Part shown: positions 50,401 to 59,235 of the stretch, in pieces
Layout: every line of letters starts with the position of its first letter
How positions within the stretch are numbered: position 1 is the stretch's first letter
DNA from: an uncultured Ruminococcus sp.
GTDB taxonomy: Bacteria > Bacillota > Clostridia > Oscillospirales > Ruminococcaceae
DNA: 64,000 nucleotides
Direction of reading: 5' to 3'
Assembly: GCA_900543145.1 (NCBI GenBank)
Contig: UQPZ01000006.1
Span: 1 to 64,000, forward strand
Notes under the pieces: model-generated
Seen by the model: only the letters and a program-made list of their open reading frames with translations
Told to the model about the DNA's origin: nothing
Databases searched by the model: none
Program-made: the position numbers and the translations under genes

Positions 50401-53400
50401 CTTTAACCTTATAACCGCAGGCGCAGAAGTAGGAGCGAGGGCAGATGTTGGCCCGTTTAAGGCTAAAGTACCTATTTGGAAGACCGACGGAGATTATGTT
50501 ATTTATGACTGCTATAAATCTTCCCGTCTCGCCTCTTTCAATGCTATGCAATCTATGAAAACTGCTGATAATATGGCAGCTCTGTTCAAAATGGAAAACT
50601 ATTCTCTCAGCACGGATATACCCGAGGGATCTTTCAGCGGCGGAGAGGTAGCCTCTAATACAGTTACAGAAATAATCAACGGCTGTACCGCAAATGCCGG
50701 ACCGCAGATAATTTCAAACGGCAGAACAACGCTTATGCTCTATCTTGATAAGGACAGCAACAGAACGGATATAAATTCAAACGTGCTTATGTACTCGGTT
50801 TATAATGAGAGTACGGATAAATGGTCCGAGCCGCAGCAGGTCGACGGCAACGAGCTGCTTGACAACAGGGCTCATCTTTATACAGACGGAGATAAAATAT
50901 ATCTTATGTATGAGGAGGCGTCAGGCGTTCTTCCCGATAACGCTACAGTAGAGGATTTCGCAGCGTCGCTTGAGATAGTATATGCTCGGTTTAACGAAGA
51001 AACCGGAAGCTTTGAGAACATTGAAAAGCTGACGGATAATGGGGTCATGGACTCAAGGCCGATCATAACAAATACTGACGGAGTGCTGACAGCGGTATGG
51101 GTATCCAATGACGATCCTGATTATTTCGGACTTAACGGAACAAATAAAATAATGTACAGCACAAATTCCGGCAGCGGTTGGAGCGTTCCCGAGGTATTGG
51201 CTGAAAATCTCAGCTGCGTAACAGATCTGTCAGCAGGCATGCTTTCGGGTAAACCCGTTGTTTCTTATATTACAGATTCGGACAATGACCTTGTAACCGA
51301 AGGTGATAAACAGCTTAAAATCTGCACTTTGGACGGTAAAAATACTTTGGTGTGTGAAGGAAATGCTGACAATGTTCAGTTTACTGTTCTTCCGGGAACG
51401 GATTCTCAGTCTTTGACCTGGTATGAGGACGGATTTATCAAATATCTGAACAGCTTAACAGGAGATCCGGATCTTGTTTGCGAGGGAGCGGATTACAGCG
51501 TAGGTTCAGACTATATCATAACAGGTGATAAAATATATTTTATATCAAGAAACAATGATTCCACAGACCTTATGCTTGTTAATTATGAGGACGGCTGGAG
51601 CGAGCCGGTAAGTATTGCAAAGTCGGTTTCGGACAGCTATTTCGAGCAGCTTTCGGCAGCGGGAGATACTGCGGTTATGCTCAAGAATAAAGTTGAGATC
51701 AGCGATAACGACTTGAATACCCAGTCGGATATTGTAAGCTATCGTTACTGCGGAGTTACCGACCTCAGGGTCAATAAGGTTTATTATGATTACGAATATG
51801 CGGTGCCCGATTATCAGATGCCGCTGTATATCAGTGTTACAAACGCCGGAACCAAAACGATAAACGGCGTACGCGTAAATATATATAAGGGCGAAGAGAG
51901 CGTTTATGCAAAGGATATATCGTACGTTATCCGTTCAGGTGCAGAAGAGGAGATTCTTGTGCTGCTGGATACTGACGAAAACTTCTATACGGGAGATTAC
52001 AGGATAAGCGTTCAGCCGCTCAGCTCAGAGGATATTAAACCTGACGATAACGAAACAGTATTTTCCTGCGGACTTGCCGACCTTGAGGTCAATACAAGCG
52101 AGTTTGTAGCAGGAAACGGAGGAACCGTGACCGTTAGCGTAAAAAACAATTCGTATATTCCGGTAAGCGGATCAAAGCTTTCGGCTGAGGACGAGAACGG
52201 AAACGTATTGAAGACAATTGAAGTTCCTGAAATATCAGGCGGGGGGATTGAAGTATTTAATATTCCCGTCAGCGAGCTTCTGAACGATGATGATTCCGAA
52301 AAATTTATACGGTTCAATCTAATTACTCAGGCTGACGAGTATGATATTATAAATAATTCGGCAGTTGAAAATGTAAAAAGGTATGCGGCTTCAATAGAAA
52401 CGTGCAGTACCGAGCTGTCGCAGACCGAATTTACATATGATTCAAACGCTAAAACTCCTACTGTAACAGTAAAGGACGGAGAGAAAGTTCTGACAGAAAA
52501 TAAGGACTACAGCGTTGAGTATTCGGACAATATAAATGCCGGAACCGCTTCTGTAACTGTACAAGGTATCGGAAGGTATTCGGAAAGCGTTACAAAAAGC
52601 TTTAAGATACTGCGGAAGAAGGTAGGAGAGCTTTCGGTAACGGTTGAAGGAGATGGTTTTACATACAGCGGAAGTCCTGTTGCTCCGGAAATTACCGTTA
52701 AAGACGGAGATAAGACGCTGTCGATGGGTAAGGATTATTACCTTGTTTACAGTAATAATGTAAATGCGGGTACAGCAAATGTAACGGTAGTCGGAACAGG
52801 AAATTATATTGAGGCAGTTACAGAGAACTTTACTATCAGCCGCAGAAGCGTTTCAAGCGGACTGACCTTCTCGTATACACATAATTGCGTGTACAGCGGT
52901 AATGCTTATTGCCCTGCTGTTACCGTAAAAAACGGAGATACGGTTCTTTTACGGGGCAGTGATTATTCGGTATCCTATAACAGCAATATAAACGCCGGTA
53001 CAGCAAATATTATAATTAGAGGACTTGGCAACTATACGGGAACCGTAATCAAGAGCTTTGTAATATCTCCGAGAAGTATCGCTTCCCTGGACATCGGAGG
53101 TATAGAGGATAAGTATATTTACACAGGCAGCCCAATTGTTCCGTCACCGACGCTTAAATACGGCGCAGAGCAGCTTGTAAGAAATACAGATTTCGGCGTT
53201 TCTTACAAATTGAATACCGCTATAGGCAAGGCTTCCGTAATTATAACCGGCAAGGGAAATTATATGGGAACTGTAACAAAGACCTTTGAGATCGTCCCGA
53301 AAACTCCTGTATTTAAGGAGGAATACACTTCGGTTACCGATGCGGTAAGAATAAACTGGGAAAAGGTCGATAACACAACGGGATACCGTATTTACAGATA

Positions 53401-53866
53401 TAATGAGAAGAATAAATCGTGGGTGAATATTCAGACGATAAGCGATAACAGCGTTCTTACATATCGTGACGAGGGGCTGAAGCCGGGTACAGTTTATAAA
53501 TATAAGGTCAAGGCATACAAAAGTATAAATGATGTGATTTACTGGGGATATGCGTCCTCAGAAAAGCCGACTGCAACTGCGCCGGAAAAGATCACATTTA
53601 CTAAGGCTAACCGTTCAACGACATCTGTCCGTCTGTTCTGGGACGAGGTTGTCTGCACAGGCTATAAAGTTCAGCAGTACGATACTTCATCTAAAGAGTG
53701 GAAAACGGTTCAGCTCGTGCCTTACGGAACGGCAGAACTGAAAATTTCGGGACTGAAAAGCAGTACCCAGTACAAATATCGTATTCAGGGATATACAAAA
53801 GTACCGGACAGCGAAAACAAAAAGGGCGCATGGTCTGATACATTTACGGTAAGCACTACGTCATAA
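47462..53866 (+). CDS. Giant secreted BspA-type leucine-rich-repeat protein
   Basis: A 2134-residue exported protein. Signal peptide 1-31 (MKRFTAAFLALILTFG). Residues about 71-440 are fourteen 23-residue BspA/LRR_5 repeats (SLTEITIPDSVTSIG core), capped by a CEKGSYAHTYA motif. A beta domain of the pattern PAVTVTDG...NIGTGSV follows (about 470-545). Then come a long unassigned part, a propeller-like region with NSGSGWSVPE (about 1070-1420), CARDB-like domains (1430-1640), four more copies of the TVKDG...NAGTA domain (1643-1947) and two fibronectin type III domains. No wall anchor, so released or held by binding. Start chosen for the signal peptide; AAAGGGG lies upstream. Probably adhesion to host or plant material. 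Confidence 0.9.
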   Translation: MKRFTAAFLALILTFGSLCLPADLFDGLFMRAGAYTYGDYLYDVLDDGTVEITDYNGSASVLNIPGGIDGRLVTSIGEYAFYNCTSLTQITIPDSVTSIGYSAFYNCTSLTSISVSAGNKMFSSYDNVLYNKNKTTLIKCPDRKKSVDILDSVTRIEDYAFSYCTSLTEITIPDSVTSIGKIAFQSCISLTEITIPNSVTSIGYSAFNNCTSLTKITIPDSVKSIGEYAFYYCTSLTQVTIPDSVTSIGDWAFSECKGLTEITIPNSVTSIGIDAFYYCTSLTQITIPDSVTIIGGWAFSGCTSLTEITIPDSVTSIGDLAFSNCTNLTEITIPDSVTSIGDWAFRSCKNLTQITIPDSVTSIGNGAFEYCTSLSEITIPDSVTSIGYSAFNNCTSLTEITIPDSVTSIGYRAFYNCTSLTEITIPDSVTSIENGAFSYCPNLTLICEKGSYAHTYAKDNNIPYRLTNADAPDELTIALDKDSYLYTGSEIKPAVTVTDGDIKLKENTDYTLSYRDNVNIGTGSVTVKFKGDYKSQKTVKFKITDVKVPKKPEEGDSLFIRVVDINGKEIKKFNYMYGFGLGETEKGYIILNNIDTGKSFSVFADGYYDHNIDLKQYEGTGTNVETIMLFKESDEPHKLQSAYVKLDGIRNILNQDQTILVNEDDADSYTKDIEFQFKVLGHEKYAICYNLCKKDEEGNKTKIGSAGKDGKLTVKANELEASNYYCVEVESADGKVTYTDLTMKVVRVKESDYGMFSISSGSLDFQIPADVPIIGGSKMSLGKASSPVKIKYHKDGTVQVAVGDTKNFVKKDDDLGEVKKFVNSAKLNVNIGDFKGSVEYKKIKKNAIVGRFLMFDNAKINLVGYGEGKVNSDGSVNLDVAIVLTFEAAGNISKSVLIGTMPVYMELGYDFAVHVTRDVEFDSMKGLSLKDWSDELTLDSSVNITPYISVGMKYFNAGLYGNINLKTRATLMSYVESKNGFNLITAGAEVGARADVGPFKAKVPIWKTDGDYVIYDCYKSSRLASFNAMQSMKTADNMAALFKMENYSLSTDIPEGSFSGGEVASNTVTEIINGCTANAGPQIISNGRTTLMLYLDKDSNRTDINSNVLMYSVYNESTDKWSEPQQVDGNELLDNRAHLYTDGDKIYLMYEEASGVLPDNATVEDFAASLEIVYARFNEETGSFENIEKLTDNGVMDSRPIITNTDGVLTAVWVSNDDPDYFGLNGTNKIMYSTNSGSGWSVPEVLAENLSCVTDLSAGMLSGKPVVSYITDSDNDLVTEGDKQLKICTLDGKNTLVCEGNADNVQFTVLPGTDSQSLTWYEDGFIKYLNSLTGDPDLVCEGADYSVGSDYIITGDKIYFISRNNDSTDLMLVNYEDGWSEPVSIAKSVSDSYFEQLSAAGDTAVMLKNKVEISDNDLNTQSDIVSYRYCGVTDLRVNKVYYDYEYAVPDYQMPLYISVTNAGTKTINGVRVNIYKGEESVYAKDISYVIRSGAEEEILVLLDTDENFYTGDYRISVQPLSSEDIKPDDNETVFSCGLADLEVNTSEFVAGNGGTVTVSVKNNSYIPVSGSKLSAEDENGNVLKTIEVPEISGGGIEVFNIPVSELLNDDDSEKFIRFNLITQADEYDIINNSAVENVKRYAASIETCSTELSQTEFTYDSNAKTPTVTVKDGEKVLTENKDYSVEYSDNINAGTASVTVQGIGRYSESVTKSFKILRKKVGELSVTVEGDGFTYSGSPVAPEITVKDGDKTLSMGKDYYLVYSNNVNAGTANVTVVGTGNYIEAVTENFTISRRSVSSGLTFSYTHNCVYSGNAYCPAVTVKNGDTVLLRGSDYSVSYNSNINAGTANIIIRGLGNYTGTVIKSFVISPRSIASLDIGGIEDKYIYTGSPIVPSPTLKYGAEQLVRNTDFGVSYKLNTAIGKASVIITGKGNYMGTVTKTFEIVPKTPVFKEEYTSVTDAVRINWEKVDNTTGYRIYRYNEKNKSWVNIQTISDNSVLTYRDEGLKPGTVYKYKVKAYKSINDVIYWGYASSEKPTATAPEKITFTKANRSTTSVRLFWDEVVCTGYKVQQYDTSSKEWKTVQLVPYGTAELKISGLKSSTQYKYRIQGYTKVPDSENKKGAWSDTFTVSTTS
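47680..48775 (+). repeat. 69-bp tandem coding repeats in LRR gene
   Basis: Fourteen copies of a 69-bp unit containing ATAACAATACCGGA and GTAACAAGTATAGGA, with one irregular longer copy near the start. Copies are close to identical at DNA level, including silent positions, and are clearly more AT-rich than the flanks. This points to recent amplification or gene conversion and makes copy number likely to vary between strains. Confidence 0.92.
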
Positions 53867-53887
53867 ACTAAGCAGGATTATAGTGTT

Positions 53888-53922
53888 AACGCTCCGGAGC
53901 AATAGTGTTCCGGAGCGTTTTT
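53888..53922. terminator. Terminator after LRR gene
   Basis: AACGCTCCGGA and TCCGGAGCGTT are perfect 11-bp arms, then TTTTG. Confidence 0.9.
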
Positions 53923-53989
53923 GTAATTATAACTATGAATTTCGGTATCTGTTCCGCTGAAATTATACGGCGCTGCAATAATATTTATA

Positions 53990-55876
53990 TCAGACCATAA
54001 GTCCGCAGATAAGATCTGCAAACTCTACGGGATTTTCAACGCTGAGTCCCTCGATAAGCAAAGCCTGAGAATAAAGAAGCTTCGTATAGTCTTTAAGCTT
54101 GTCCTTATCGGCGGAATAAAGCTCTTTCAGCTTTTCAAATACAGGGTGTGAAGCGTTAAGCTCAAGGCATTTTTCTGCCTTGACTTCTTTTCCCTCATTC
54201 TGCGGCATAGAATTAAGAACCTTTTCCATTTCAATTGTAATATTGCCTTCAGCGGATAGGCATACAGGGTGGCTCTTAAGCTTCGAGGACAATCTTACGT
54301 TCTTTACCTTGCCCTCAAGAGCCTCGGTCATGAATTTGAACATATCCTGATTTTCTTCTGAGGTCTTTTTAGCTTCTTCCTTTTCCTCTTCGGTTTCAAG
54401 GTCAAGATCGCCGTCGGAAATTGACTTGAATTTCTTATCCTTGTACTGCATCATTACCTTGATGGCAAATTCGTCAACGTCCTGTGTAAAGTAAAGCACC
54501 TCGTAGCCCTTGTCCTTTACTCTTTCAAGCTGAGGCAGCATTTCAATTCTCGAAATACTTTCTCCGCAGGCATAATAGATCTCCTCCTGCCCTTCCTTCA
54601 TTCTGGAAACGTATTCGGCAAGGGTAACGTTCTTACCGTCGAAGGAGGACGGGAACATAAGCAGATCCTCAAGAGTATCCTTGCTTGCGCCGTAGGACTG
54701 ATAAATTCCGAACTTAAATTGCAGGCCGAAGGTCTCATAGAATTTAAGATACTTTTCACGGTCGTTTTTAAGCATTTTGGCAAGCTCGTTCTTTATTGAT
54801 TTTTCAAGATTCTTTGCAATGATCTTAAGCTGTCTGTCATGCTGAAGAAGCTCTCTTGAAATATTCAGCGACAGATCCTCCGAATCAACAAGACCCTTTA
54901 CAAAGCTGAAATGATCCGGCAGCAGATCGGCGCATTTTTCCATTATAAGCACACCGCTGGAATAAAGCTGAAGTCCCTTTTCATAATCCTTTGAATAATA
55001 GTCAAAGGGGGCTCTTGAGGGGATATAAAGCAGTGCGTCATATGTTGCGACGCCCTCGTTTTTGCTGTGAATATGTGCGAGAGGAGGCATATAATCCATA
55101 AACTTTTCGGTATAGAAGTTATTATAGTCCTCGTCTTTAAGCTCGGTTTTGTTTTTCTTCCAGATAGGAGTCATGCTGTTAAGAGTTTCATTTACAATAT
55201 GCTTTTCCGGTTCGGCATTTTCGTCGTCGGGATAATGAGTATGCTCAACGTCCATTTTGATCGGGAAGCGGATATAGTCGGAATATTTTTTAACAAGCGA
55301 CTGTATCTGATACTGGTCGAGATATTTATCGTAATTATCATCATCGGTATTGTCCTTCAATTTCAGAACTATTTCAGTACCGAAGCCTTCCTTGTCAAAT
55401 TCCTCTATTGTATAGCCGTCTACACCGTTTGACTGCCATTTCCAGCCCTTATCGGAGCCATAGGCTTTAGTATAGACCGTTACTTCTTTTGCTACCATAA
55501 AGGTAGAATAGAAGCCGACTCCGAACTGGCCGATAATGTCCACGTCGTCGCCCAGATCGTTGTCCTTTTTGAATTTAAAGGAACCGCTGTTTGCGATAGT
55601 TCCCAGATTGTTTTCAAGCTCCTCATCGGTCATTCCGATACCGTTGTCTGAAACAGTAAGCGTACGGTTTTCCTTATCGGCTTCAAGACGGATCGCAAAA
55701 TCGTCTTTTTTCATGCCGATCGAGGTATCGGTAAGCGACTTAAAATAAAGCTTGTCTATAGCGTCGCTGGCGTTTGAAATAAGCTCTCTCAGAAAAATCT
55801 CCTTATGAGTATAAATAGAGTTTATCATCATATCGAGAAGCCGCTTTGATTCCGCTTTGAACTGTTTTGTTTCCAT
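53990..55876 (-). CDS. htpG: Chaperone HtpG (Hsp90)
   Basis: Cytosolic ATP-dependent Hsp90 chaperone, 628 residues, full length. N-terminal GHKL ATPase: FLRELISNASDAIDKL (catalytic Glu), SDNGIGMTDEEL, GQFGVGFYSTFMV. Middle domain with NISRELLQHD; C-terminal dimerisation domain ends at LICGLMV, without the eukaryotic MEEVD. AAAGG lies 9 nt before the ATG. A perfect CIRCE element upstream indicates HrcA control together with the main heat-shock operons, unlike B. subtilis htpG. Confidence 0.97.
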   Translation of the reverse strand: METKQFKAESKRLLDMMINSIYTHKEIFLRELISNASDAIDKLYFKSLTDTSIGMKKDDFAIRLEADKENRTLTVSDNGIGMTDEELENNLGTIANSGSFKFKKDNDLGDDVDIIGQFGVGFYSTFMVAKEVTVYTKAYGSDKGWKWQSNGVDGYTIEEFDKEGFGTEIVLKLKDNTDDDNYDKYLDQYQIQSLVKKYSDYIRFPIKMDVEHTHYPDDENAEPEKHIVNETLNSMTPIWKKNKTELKDEDYNNFYTEKFMDYMPPLAHIHSKNEGVATYDALLYIPSRAPFDYYSKDYEKGLQLYSSGVLIMEKCADLLPDHFSFVKGLVDSEDLSLNISRELLQHDRQLKIIAKNLEKSIKNELAKMLKNDREKYLKFYETFGLQFKFGIYQSYGASKDTLEDLLMFPSSFDGKNVTLAEYVSRMKEGQEEIYYACGESISRIEMLPQLERVKDKGYEVLYFTQDVDEFAIKVMMQYKDKKFKSISDGDLDLETEEEKEEAKKTSEENQDMFKFMTEALEGKVKNVRLSSKLKSHPVCLSAEGNITIEMEKVLNSMPQNEGKEVKAEKCLELNASHPVFEKLKELYSADKDKLKDYTKLLYSQALLIEGLSVENPVEFADLICGLMV

Positions 55877-55904
55877 TATTGATCAAACCTTTCTTTCAGA
55901 AGTT

Positions 55905-55931
55905 TTAGCACTCTCTCTACCAGAGTGCTAA
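55905..55931. promoter_or_regulatory. CIRCE element (HrcA operator) of htpG
   Basis: TTAGCACTC, 9-bp spacer, GAGTGCTAA: an exact match to the CIRCE consensus, placed between the promoter and the htpG start. Confidence 0.95.
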
Positions 55932-55941
55932 CTATAATCTT

Positions 55942-55969
55942 ATTATACAACGCTTTTGATAAAATGCAA
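55942..55969 (-). promoter_or_regulatory. Sigma-A promoter of htpG
   Basis: Minus strand TTGCAT (55969-55964), 16-nt spacer, TATAAT (55947-55942). The CIRCE box starts about 11 nt downstream. Confidence 0.7.
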
Positions 55970-56032
55970 TAGTTATAATAAAATAGATACTCTTTATTTA
56001 CTTTTACTTAATAATTGCCGGCGCACAATAAT

Positions 56033-56062
56033 TTGCATTTCATATACTTAATGTGTTATAAT
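56033..56062 (+). promoter_or_regulatory. Sigma-A promoter of metF
   Basis: TTGCAT at 56033-56038, 18-nt spacer, TATAAT at 56057-56062. The 135-nt leader holds a TACGGC/GCCGTA hairpin (about 56144-56166) but no recognisable SAM riboswitch or T-box. Confidence 0.65.
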
Positions 56063-56198
56063 ATAAGTTAACGGCGATAAAATAGGTTTACGGTAAAAAC
56101 GATCCAAGTCCTGATAATTACCGCTGTGTTTCCAATTAATGCTATACGGCGGCAGGATTTGCCGTACAGCGCATAAGCAGAAAGGAAAGCTGTAAAAA

Positions 56199-57059
56199 AT
56201 GAAAATATCAAAGCTTTTTGAATCTCACAGACCTCAGTTTTCTTTGGAGGTTTTTCCGCCTAAGAAAAACGGAGGAATAGAAACAATATATGAAACGCTG
56301 GACGGACTAAGGGAACTGAAGCCTGCGTTTATAAGCGTTACATACGGAGCAGGAGGAAATATCGCTGATAATTCAACCTGCGAAATATGCTCTATAATAA
56401 AAAATAAATACAATATTATGCCGATAGCTCATCTTACATGCGTTAACAATACTAAAGAGGATATTGATTATATCCTTGATAAGCTGAGATCTGCGGGAGT
56501 TGAAAATATTCTGGCGCTGAGGGGAGATATAAATCCCGACAGTCCTCCTAAGAATGATTTCAGCCATGCCGACGAGCTGGTTTCATATATTAAGAAGAGA
56601 GGGGATTTCAGCGTATCCGCCGCCTGTTATCCGGAGGCGCACCCGGATTCAGAGAATATGATCTCGGATATTCTTCATTTAAAGCACAAGGTAGACTGCG
56701 GAGCTGAGCATCTTATTTCACAGCTTTTCTTCAATAACGAGGATTTTTATGAGTTCCGTGAAAAATGCAGGATAGCAGGTATAAATGTTCCGATCGAAGC
56801 GGGAATAATGCCTGTTACCTCCAAGAGCGGAATAATGCGTATGGTTTCAATGTGCGGTGCGTCTATTCCGAAAAAGCTTGCGAAAATGCTCAACCGCTTT
56901 GAAAATAATCCCAAGGCGCTTGAGGATGCCGGTATCGCTTACGCTATAGACCAGATAGTCGATCTGATCTCAAGCGACGCTGACGGAATACATCTTTATA
57001 CAATGAATAAGCCGTATATCGCCCAGAAGATATTTGCGGCAGTAGAATCTATGAGATAA
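56199..57059 (+). CDS. metF: Methylenetetrahydrofolate reductase
   Basis: Reduces 5,10-methylene- to 5-methyltetrahydrofolate for methionine synthesis, 286 residues. TIM-barrel flavoprotein motifs: FSLEVFPPK with the catalytic glutamate E17, SVTYGAGGN, HLTCV and LALRGD near the flavin, ISQLFF and the C-terminal YTMNKPYIAQ. AAAGGAAAG precedes the ATG. No other methionine gene is adjacent; the membrane protease 15 nt downstream is probably co-transcribed. Confidence 0.95.
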   Translation: MKISKLFESHRPQFSLEVFPPKKNGGIETIYETLDGLRELKPAFISVTYGAGGNIADNSTCEICSIIKNKYNIMPIAHLTCVNNTKEDIDYILDKLRSAGVENILALRGDINPDSPPKNDFSHADELVSYIKKRGDFSVSAACYPEAHPDSENMISDILHLKHKVDCGAEHLISQLFFNNEDFYEFREKCRIAGINVPIEAGIMPVTSKSGIMRMVSMCGASIPKKLAKMLNRFENNPKALEDAGIAYAIDQIVDLISSDADGIHLYTMNKPYIAQKIFAAVESMR

Positions 57060-57076
57060 CGTTCGGGAGGGCTTTG

Positions 57077-58132
57077 ATGTTTTACAGCAATTTCGGCGGG
57101 ACCAATTTTCAGAGCGATTATTACAATCAGCTTATGGACGCCCGCAGACGCGAAAAAAAGGCTATGTTTATAAACTGCTCCAAGCTGGGCATACTTTTGA
57201 TCGTTTACAATCTGCTCAATTCCTTATTTCTCAATGTTTATTATCTTATCGTTTACGCTTATAAGAACGGAAGCCTGACGCTAAGCGTTCGGACGGCGAA
57301 GATATATTTATCCCAGCAGCAGGAGCTTGTAAACTCGTCGGTATTTTCAATGGCGGGAAATTTATTTATTATATTTGTCAGTCTTGTTATTATTCTGATT
57401 ATAGCGCGGTTTGCAATGAAAATAAATTTTTCGGAAATGATGCGTCCCAGAAAAGGAAACGCCGTTCAGGCAGTAAAATGGTTTCCGCTTTGCCTTACGC
57501 TTAATGTTCTTGTCAGTATTGTAATTTCCTATTTTACCTTTTACATGGATCAAATGGGCGTTACCGTTCCCGAAAGTGATCTTTCCATAAGACAGCCCAG
57601 TACGGCGGCGGTCGTACTTCAGATTGCGTATGTTATAATTTTAGGGCCGATTGCTGAGGAAATATTATACAGGGGGATAATTCTTACCCTTTTAAAGCCC
57701 TTCGGTAAATTTATGGCGGTTTTTTTCTCGGCGCTTATATTTGGACTTATGCACGGTAATATTCCTCAGGCGGCATCAGCGTTCGCCAGTGCGCTTATTT
57801 TCGGAGCGGTAGCTATTCAGTGCAACTCGATAATTCCTACTGTAATTATCCATATAGTCAACAATATGTTCGCAAGCTATATGGATTTTGCCGACGTTTA
57901 CGGCTGGGCATATGCTCAGGAATTTTATATGGCGTTTGAGATACTTGTAATATTTATGGGCGTTTATGTGCTTTTCACAAACGGCTGGCGGCTCAGGTTC
58001 AATAACGACCGAACCTACGCAATGACCTCTACTCAGCGGTACGGAGCGGTATTTTCAAACGTTTTCATTCTTGTTTATTTCGCTATGATAATTTTTGAGT
58101 TTGTAAACAGCTTTATAATGGCTAATTCCTGA
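57077..58132 (+). CDS. CPBP-family intramembrane metalloprotease
   Basis: A 351-residue membrane protein with eight or so spans of the CPBP (Abi/CAAX-like) family. The metal and catalytic motifs are in order: EEILYRG (EExxxR), FGLMHGN (FxxxH) and HIVNNMF (HxxxN). In Gram-positive bacteria such proteins serve bacteriocin self-immunity, peptide processing or stress signalling; no peptide gene is next to it. Start ATG at 57077 is preferred to the TTG at 57074; GGGAGGG lies 6 nt upstream. Follows metF by 17 nt. Confidence 0.9.
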   Translation: MFYSNFGGTNFQSDYYNQLMDARRREKKAMFINCSKLGILLIVYNLLNSLFLNVYYLIVYAYKNGSLTLSVRTAKIYLSQQQELVNSSVFSMAGNLFIIFVSLVIILIIARFAMKINFSEMMRPRKGNAVQAVKWFPLCLTLNVLVSIVISYFTFYMDQMGVTVPESDLSIRQPSTAAVVLQIAYVIILGPIAEEILYRGIILTLLKPFGKFMAVFFSALIFGLMHGNIPQAASAFASALIFGAVAIQCNSIIPTVIIHIVNNMFASYMDFADVYGWAYAQEFYMAFEILVIFMGVYVLFTNGWRLRFNNDRTYAMTSTQRYGAVFSNVFILVYFAMIIFEFVNSFIMANS

Positions 58133-58244
58133 TCGTAGGAGATCGCTTTCTGTATTTTTTGAATATACGGCAAAAAGCAACTGAATCGATACTTGTAAAG
58201 CCGTTAAATAAAGTTGATTTGCATGTTTCAGACATGAGGTATTA

Positions 58245-58273
58245 TTGACAAACGGCGGCGGACGGTGTAAAAT
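58245..58273 (+). promoter_or_regulatory. Sigma-A promoter of Rrf2-type regulator
   Basis: TTGACA at 58245-58250, 17-nt spacer, TAAAAT at 58268-58273. Confidence 0.75.
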
Positions 58274-58314
58274 AATCAATATGGAACGTTAATATCTGAG
58301 AAAGGTTGATTTTC

Positions 58315-58749
58315 TTGAAAATTTCCACAAAGGGAAGGTATGCGCTGCGGCTTATGCTGGATCTTGCAATGCACGACGACGGAAGCTATATTCCTATAAA
58401 GGATATTGCGAAACGTCAGTCGATCTCTGACAAATATCTTGAGCAGATCATATCAATACTCGGACGTGCAGGTTATGTAAAAAGCGTACGGGGAGCAGGC
58501 GGCGGATATAAGCTTGCTCATCCGCTGAAAAGTTATACGGTAGGAATGGTTCTCAGGCTTACGGAGGGCAGCCTTGCGCCGGTAGCTTGTCTTGACGACA
58601 ATGTAAATACCTGCGAGAGAAGAAATGAATGTGCAACGCTTATGGTGTGGGAGAAGCTTTACGAGGCTATCAACGGAGTTGTCGATTCCATAACCCTTGA
58701 AGATCTGGCGGAATATCAGAGATCTCTGGCTTCGGATTATGTTATATAA
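58315..58749 (+). CDS. Rrf2/IscR-type Fe-S-sensing regulator
   Basis: A 144-residue winged-helix repressor of the Rrf2 family. KISTKGRYALRLMLDLA and SISDKYLEQIISILGRAG are the DNA-binding part, and VRGAGGGYKL the wing. Three cysteines, C92, C100 and C106 (ACLDDNVNTCERRNEC), match the cluster-binding set of IscR in number and place, so it may sense Fe-S status; CymR-like proteins lack them. It could control the nifS-nifU-mnmA operon at 7.2 kb, though that is far away and no operator was found. Start TTG at 58315, 9 nt after GAGAAAGG. Confidence 0.9.
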   Translation: MKISTKGRYALRLMLDLAMHDDGSYIPIKDIAKRQSISDKYLEQIISILGRAGYVKSVRGAGGGYKLAHPLKSYTVGMVLRLTEGSLAPVACLDDNVNTCERRNECATLMVWEKLYEAINGVVDSITLEDLAEYQRSLASDYVI

Positions 58750-58774
58750 AGCTTATAATAAAGACCTTCAGCAA

Positions 58775-58814
58775 AACGGGTAAGCGCAGACAGGGCGGTC
58801 TGCTGCTGCCCGTT
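58775..58814. terminator. Bidirectional terminator between Rrf2 gene and orphan promoter
   Basis: AACGGG and CCCGTT outer arms, GCAGAC and GTCTGC inner arms, T-rich on both sides. It ends the Rrf2-type transcript and would also end a leftward transcript from 58966-58994. Confidence 0.8.
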
Positions 58815-58959
58815 ATTTTAATATAACAAAGCTGATATCCCCCCGACTCTAAAGCGTCAGGCTGCATTTTTGTCTTTAAGCAGTTGATATGATCTTCGGC
58901 TGTTTGCTGAATTACAGGGCAATTCTTATTATTGAAGCAGTGCGGTTTTGCTTCCTTTT
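58775..58959 (-). ncRNA. Putative leftward small RNA, about 185 nt
   Basis: Bounded by a consensus promoter (58966-58994, minus strand) and the terminator at 58775-58814, with no open frame that has a ribosome site on either strand. The interior holds CTGAC...GTCGG-type pairing around 58845-58870 and a run GGGGGG (58848-58853 region). It does not match 6S, SRP, RNase P or tmRNA as far as I can judge by eye. The 94-codon frame on the opposite strand here lacks a ribosome site and is rejected. Confidence 0.45.
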
Positions 58960-58965
58960 GTCTTT

Positions 58966-58994
58966 ATTATACAGCTTTATCGGCATTTTGTCAA
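58966..58994 (-). promoter_or_regulatory. Consensus orphan promoter, leftward
   Basis: Minus strand TTGACA (58994-58989), 17-nt spacer, TATAAT (58971-58966): a perfect sigma-A consensus with no gene behind it. Confidence 0.8.
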
Positions 58995-59235
58995 GAACTA
59001 ATGTTCATAAATTAGCACGAATGTTTTTGGAGATCTATAGAGATCCTGCACAAATTTATAGATCTGTACTGCAAATCGTAATACTTGGAAATCTAAAATA
59101 TACAAATAAAATAAATGGGTATTTCAGCGAAAATGATATGAGATCTCTGTCTTTTCCCCGACGTATGGCGTAAAAAGGACAGCTCAGATTTATTTGTTGG
59201 GGATATTGATTTTCTTGAAATTAATAAAATCTTTC

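Noticed and set aside
58889..59173. 94-codon plus-strand frame in the Rrf2-aroE spacer
   Set aside because: No ribosome site, low-complexity hydrophobic product, and it overlaps a perfect leftward promoter; more likely non-coding.
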